Source of the DNA: Micromonospora terminaliae
GTDB lineage: Bacteria > Actinomycetota > Actinomycetes > Mycobacteriales > Micromonosporaceae
Direction: 5' to 3'
Length of the DNA stretch: 64,000 nucleotides
Assembly (NCBI RefSeq): GCF_009671205.1
Contig: NZ_CP045309.1
Coordinates: forward strand, 6,094,001 to 6,158,000
The notes beneath the pieces were generated by a model that ran no database searches, was not told where the DNA came from, and saw only the letters and a list, made by a program, of their open reading frames with translations. A program made the position numbers and the translations under genes. This document shows, in pieces, positions 63,302 to 64,000 of this stretch. The first letter of the stretch is position 1; each line of letters starts with the position of its first letter.

Positions 63302-63799
63302 ATGGCCGGCAGCACCGTCCGACCGATGACGGCGGAGGACGCCGGCGCGGTGCTGGCGATCTACCAGGCCGGGCTCGACGCCGGCGACGCCAGCTTCGAG
63401 ACCACCGCACCCACCTGGCCGGCGTTCGACGCCACCAGGCTTCCCGAGCACCGCTTCGTCGCCGTCGACGGCGACGGCTCCGTCATCGGCTGGGTCGCCG
63501 TCTCGCCGACCTCGACCCGCGCCGTCTACGCGGGGGTGGTGGAGCATTCCGTGTACGTGAGTCCCGCCGCTCAGGGTCGGGGCGCCGGCCGGCTGCTGCT
63601 GGACGCGCTCATCGCCTCCACCGAGGCGGCCGGCGTGTGGACCATCCAGTCCGGTGTCTTCCCCGAGAACACCGCGAGCCTCGCGCTGCACCGGCGGGCC
63701 GGCTTCCGGGTCGTCGGCACGCGGGAGCGGATCGGCCTGCACCACGGCCGGTGGCGCGACGTCGTGCTCCTGGAACGCCGCAGCCCGGCCGTCGACTGA
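63302..63799 (+). CDS. GNAT family N-acetyltransferase (phosphinothricin acetyltransferase-like)
   Basis: 165 residues with VRPMTAEDAGAVLAIYQAGL at the start, HSVYVSPAAQGRGAGRLLLD (acetyl-CoA-binding Q/RxxGxG/A) and ALHRRAGFRVVGTRERIG. The pattern RIGLHHGRWRDVVLLERR is typical of PAT/ArsN-like N-acetyltransferases. Substrate unknown. GGAGGGAG precedes the ATG. 55 bases after tRNA-Arg. Confidence 0.9.
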   Translation: MAGSTVRPMTAEDAGAVLAIYQAGLDAGDASFETTAPTWPAFDATRLPEHRFVAVDGDGSVIGWVAVSPTSTRAVYAGVVEHSVYVSPAAQGRGAGRLLLDALIASTEAAGVWTIQSGVFPENTASLALHRRAGFRVVGTRERIGLHHGRWRDVVLLERRSPAVD

Positions 63800-63819
63800 G
63801 GGCCGGGCCGAGTCGCCGG

Positions 63820-64000
63820 TCAGCCGGGCAGGCGGTAGACGGAGACGTGGGAGCGGGACTCGGCCGTGAACTCGGCCCCGGACCAGTCCGCGTGCCGCGA
63901 CTCCAGCTCGAATCCGGCGAGCTGGCCCATGAGGTCCAGCTCGGCGGGCCAGATGTACCGGTGCGGGCTCCGGCCCAGCCGCGCCTCGCGGCTCTCGCCG
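63820..64000 (-). CDS. SAM-dependent methyltransferase, C-terminal end
   Basis: The reading frame enters from beyond the window end and stops at 63820. The 59 visible residues include LGRSPHRYIWPAELDLMGQL, FELESRHADWSGAEFTAESR and end SHVSVYRLPG, matching the C-terminus of class I methyltransferases in which the last strand pair closes the sheet. The SAM-binding motifs lie outside. Confidence 0.7.
   Translation of the reverse strand, partial: GESREARLGRSPHRYIWPAELDLMGQLAGFELESRHADWSGAEFTAESRSHVSVYRLPG

Overview
The window is very GC-rich, with GTG/TTG starts and Shine-Dalgarno-led genes. It carries a complete actinobacterial ESX (type VII) secretion locus, a 3Fe-4S ferredoxin/P450 pair, a SpoIIE/STAS/HATPase partner-switching set and an ECF42-type sigma factor. 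Together these point to a chromosomal segment of a filamentous actinomycete, most likely Micromonospora or a close Micromonosporaceae relative. The genus is inferred from gene content and style, not proven. There is no phage, insertion sequence or CRISPR array.

Layout. 1-10.5 kb holds housekeeping and accessory metabolism: the end of an alpha/beta hydrolase, an AI-2E family permease, an MT0933-type antitoxin-like protein, a P450 with its ferredoxin, an SMP-30 lactonase, hemerythrin, a secreted alkaline phosphatase, HAD hydrolase, a secreted C39-like peptidase, a PNPOx-like protein and DUF1232. 10.6-24.7 kb is the ESX locus: PPE-like and PE-like genes, eccB, eccE, eccD, eccC, a YbaB-like gene, three small or membrane accessory genes, two WXG100 genes and mycP, in an unusually mixed set of orientations. 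24.7-28.6 kb has an HTH regulator divergent from a beta-carbonic anhydrase, a secreted coiled-coil cell-wall protein behind a c-di-AMP (ydaO-type) riboswitch, and YibE/F. 28.8-34.3 kb is a copper-homeostasis island (DUF305 lipoprotein, SHOCT protein, CsoR, CopZ, a His-rich secreted protein, CopA) with three candidate CsoR operators. 34.4-44.2 kb is mixed: CsbD, a lipoprotein, a rearranged small gene, ECF sigma plus YCII, DUF2786, DUF3152, two small membrane proteins, a HATPase, a methyltransferase, Nei and a frameshifted PHB depolymerase.

44.6-52.8 kb is a full kdp potassium system: two micro-genes, kdpA, kdpB, kdpC, kdpD and kdpE, all on one strand and mostly overlapping. It is followed by CorA, a convergent MFS permease, DUF4331 and DUF1275. 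57.2-59.3 kb holds a little-known three-gene set: a 15-cysteine barrel-like protein without a signal peptide, a Tat-type exported protein and a MauE-like membrane oxidoreductase. This is my best candidate for an undescribed system. 60.2-62.5 kb is an anti-sigma/anti-anti-sigma/phosphatase module. After about 0.7 kb of decayed DNA, which includes an MFS transporter remnant, come tRNA-Arg(CCT), a GNAT acetyltransferase and the end of a methyltransferase.

The genes that clearly work together are the ESX core (EccBCDE, MycP and WXG100 cargo), the CsoR-controlled copper set, KdpFABC with its KdpDE sensor pair, and the P450 with its ferredoxin. Strong GC hairpins at many gene ends mark likely terminators and are listed individually.
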